NCBI RefSeq assembly: GCF_003436425.1
Contig: NZ_QSPK01000101.1
Location: 1 to 5,554 of the forward strand
Direction of reading: 5' to 3'
DNA: 5,554 nt
Source: Eubacterium sp. TM05-53
GTDB lineage: Bacteria > Bacillota_I > Bacilli_A > Erysipelotrichales > Erysipelotrichaceae
A program made the translations under genes and the position numbers. Positions within the stretch are counted from its first letter, which is position 1. The number at the start of each line of letters is the position of its first letter. This document shows, in pieces, positions 5,475 through 5,554 of the stretch. The notes beneath the pieces are model-generated. The model saw only the letters and a list, made by a program, of their open reading frames with translations. It was not told the origin of the DNA and did no database searches.

Positions 5475-5554
5475 ACCACAATAATAATATAATTTTTAGT
5501 AGTTACGCATGAAAAATAAAATGGCTTAAATAAACTAAATCGGAAACTCTATTA
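5475..5554 (-). other. Upstream region of the lyase-ECF operon (promoter region, elements not resolved)
   Basis: This AT-rich stretch must hold the operon promoter unless the operon extends beyond the window. On the - strand, TATATT (5491-5486) and TATTAT (5486-5481) are each 5 of 6 matches to a -10, but neither has a convincing -35 at 16-18 bases. No SAM riboswitch, T-box or other structured leader is visible in the bases available; one could begin beyond the window edge. Confidence 0.35.

Noticed and set aside
5459..5554. SAM riboswitch or T-box upstream of the PatB-like lyase
   Set aside because: These would be expected for some sulfur amino-acid operons, but the visible bases contain no matching conserved stems and no attenuator hairpin.

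Overview
The window is AT-rich DNA with compact genes, strong AGGAGG-type ribosome binding sites, TGnTATAAT-type promoters and U-tailed hairpin terminators. This fits a low-GC Bacillota (Firmicutes). The gene set (Fic, COG2768-type Fe-S protein, ECF S component, PatB-like lyase) would suit a gut anaerobe such as a member of Erysipelotrichia or Clostridia, but that placement is inference and no taxonomic marker gene is present.

Layout. Bases 1-121 are a leader with short tandem AATAG(T/C)G repeats and an extended -10 promoter. A + strand gene (122-1222) then encodes a self-inhibited Fic-domain AMP transferase with a C-terminal winged helix. It converges on a - strand PLP-dependent aminotransferase (1341-2519), with a bidirectional terminator at 1325-1355 between them. 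A 78-base divergent intergenic region separates the aminotransferase from a + strand DUF362/COG2768 protein carrying two [4Fe-4S] motifs (2598-3731). That gene converges on a - strand two-gene operon: a PatB/MalY-type C-S lyase (4274-5458), followed after 19 bases by an ECF-transporter S component (3739-4254). A second bidirectional terminator (3730-3752) ends both transcripts. The last 96 bases are the upstream region of the lyase operon.

Function. The two PLP enzymes point to amino-acid and sulfur-amino-acid metabolism. The S component next to the lyase probably imports a related small molecule or a vitamin; its substrate cannot be read from sequence. The DUF362 protein is of unknown function. 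The Fic protein looks like a stand-alone regulatory or accessory gene, with no obvious link to the rest.

The window does not show an evident new multi-gene system. The best leads are the repeat array and palindrome at the fic promoter, the uncharacterised Fe-S protein, the lyase-transporter pair, and two terminators whose stems also encode the C-termini of the - strand proteins, with the stop codon in the loop. For the three - strand genes the longest open frame begins at a GTG or TTG. In each case a Shine-Dalgarno at proper distance supports a slightly downstream ATG, and the coordinates given here use that ATG.
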